Origin: Burkholderiales bacterium
GTDB taxonomy: Bacteria > Pseudomonadota > Gammaproteobacteria > Burkholderiales > SG8-39
Assembly: GCA_919902965.1 (NCBI GenBank)
Contig: CAKKSJ010000300.1
Span: forward strand, 1-5,445
Length of the DNA stretch: 5,445 nt
Direction: 5' to 3'
Shown here: positions 5,251 through 5,445 of the stretch, piece by piece
Numbering within the stretch: position 1 is the stretch's first letter
How the letters are laid out: every line of letters starts with the position of its first letter
Notes under the pieces: generated by a model
What the model was told of the DNA's origin: nothing
Database searches by the model: none
Seen by the model: only the letters and a program-made list of their open reading frames with translations
Position numbers and translations under genes: made by a program

Positions 5251-5445
5251 CTACTTCGCCCATTTGTCGGGCAACAATTTCGCGACGGGCTCGGACAGTT
5301 CGTAGACGCTGCTTACGGCAAGCTCGGGGCCGAAGGCGACTTTCTCGCGTTCGGCGCGCAGTCTCAGCCGCTCTTCGTGCAGCGCGAGCACGTCCCGCGG
5401 AAACGGCATCAGGCCGGGATCGAGGATGCGCAGATAGCCGTCGAC
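5251..5445 (-). CDS. C-terminal 64 codons of an edge gene, weakly methylaspartate mutase epsilon-like
   Basis: The minus-strand frame is open from the right edge to a TAG at 5253-5251. It reads as convincing protein: YLRILDPGLMPFPRDVLALH, then a charged helix EERLRLRAEREKV, and an end of LLPDKWAK. The GC-rich third positions match the neighbouring genes. The pattern G-x-(L/M)-P-F-x(4)-L-x(2)-H-x(3)-L-x(2)-R-A-x(2)-E, followed by V-x-F and V-Y, recalls the C-terminus of the epsilon subunit of methylaspartate (glutamate) mutase, a B12-dependent enzyme of glutamate fermentation and related carbon routes. This rests on memory of the family and covers only a fragment, so the family name is tentative; the reading frame itself is more secure. 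It converges with the GMC gene and therefore belongs to a separate transcription unit. Confidence 0.6.
   Translation of the reverse strand, partial: VDGYLRILDPGLMPFPRDVLALHEERLRLRAEREKVAFGPELAVSSVYELSEPVAKLLPDKWAK

Noticed and set aside
1..5445. CRISPR arrays, tRNA or rRNA genes, insertion sequence ends, phage genes
   Set aside because: No regularly spaced repeats, no tRNA-like cloverleaf, no transposase fragments or terminal repeats were seen on either strand.

Overview
The window looks like a short stretch of accessory or catabolic chromosome from a high-GC Gram-negative bacterium, most likely a proteobacterium of the Burkholderiales type. That assignment is an inference from the GC-rich coding style, the TRAP transporter subfamily, the IclR regulator and the GMC dehydrogenase; no phylogenetic marker is present.

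Left part (1-3260, minus strand, read right to left): a tripartite TRAP uptake operon, dctP (periplasmic binding protein, 3260-2151), dctQ (small membrane subunit, 2068-1541) and dctM (large permease, 1544-231). The N-terminus of an IclR-family regulator follows (from about 142 off the left edge) and probably belongs to the same transcription unit. dctQ and dctM overlap by 3 bases. An 82-base gap between dctP and dctQ holds a near-perfect rho-independent terminator, which probably makes dctP mRNA more abundant than dctQM mRNA.

Centre (3261-3510): a 250-base divergent intergenic region with an AT-rich core. I see back-to-back candidate sigma-70 promoters, one for the TRAP operon (minus) and one for the oxidoreductase (plus), with their -35 boxes 7 bases apart. 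Both leaders contain inverted repeats.

Right part (3511-5445): a complete 541-residue GMC-family FAD-dependent alcohol dehydrogenase on the plus strand. It is followed by a convergent gap of 114 bases and then the last 64 codons of a minus-strand gene entering from the right edge. That gene's tail weakly resembles the C-terminus of methylaspartate (glutamate) mutase epsilon subunits.

Working model (inference): the TRAP system takes up an organic acid, probably a 2-oxo or hydroxy acid or an aromatic carboxylate, because the binding protein resembles the TakP/lactate/FcbT1 group. The GMC enzyme oxidises a hydroxyl group on it or on a related compound, and the IclR protein controls the divergent pair. 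The parts are from known families. I do not see a clearly new system; the less obvious content is the two edge genes, the intra-operon terminator and the structured divergent promoter region.
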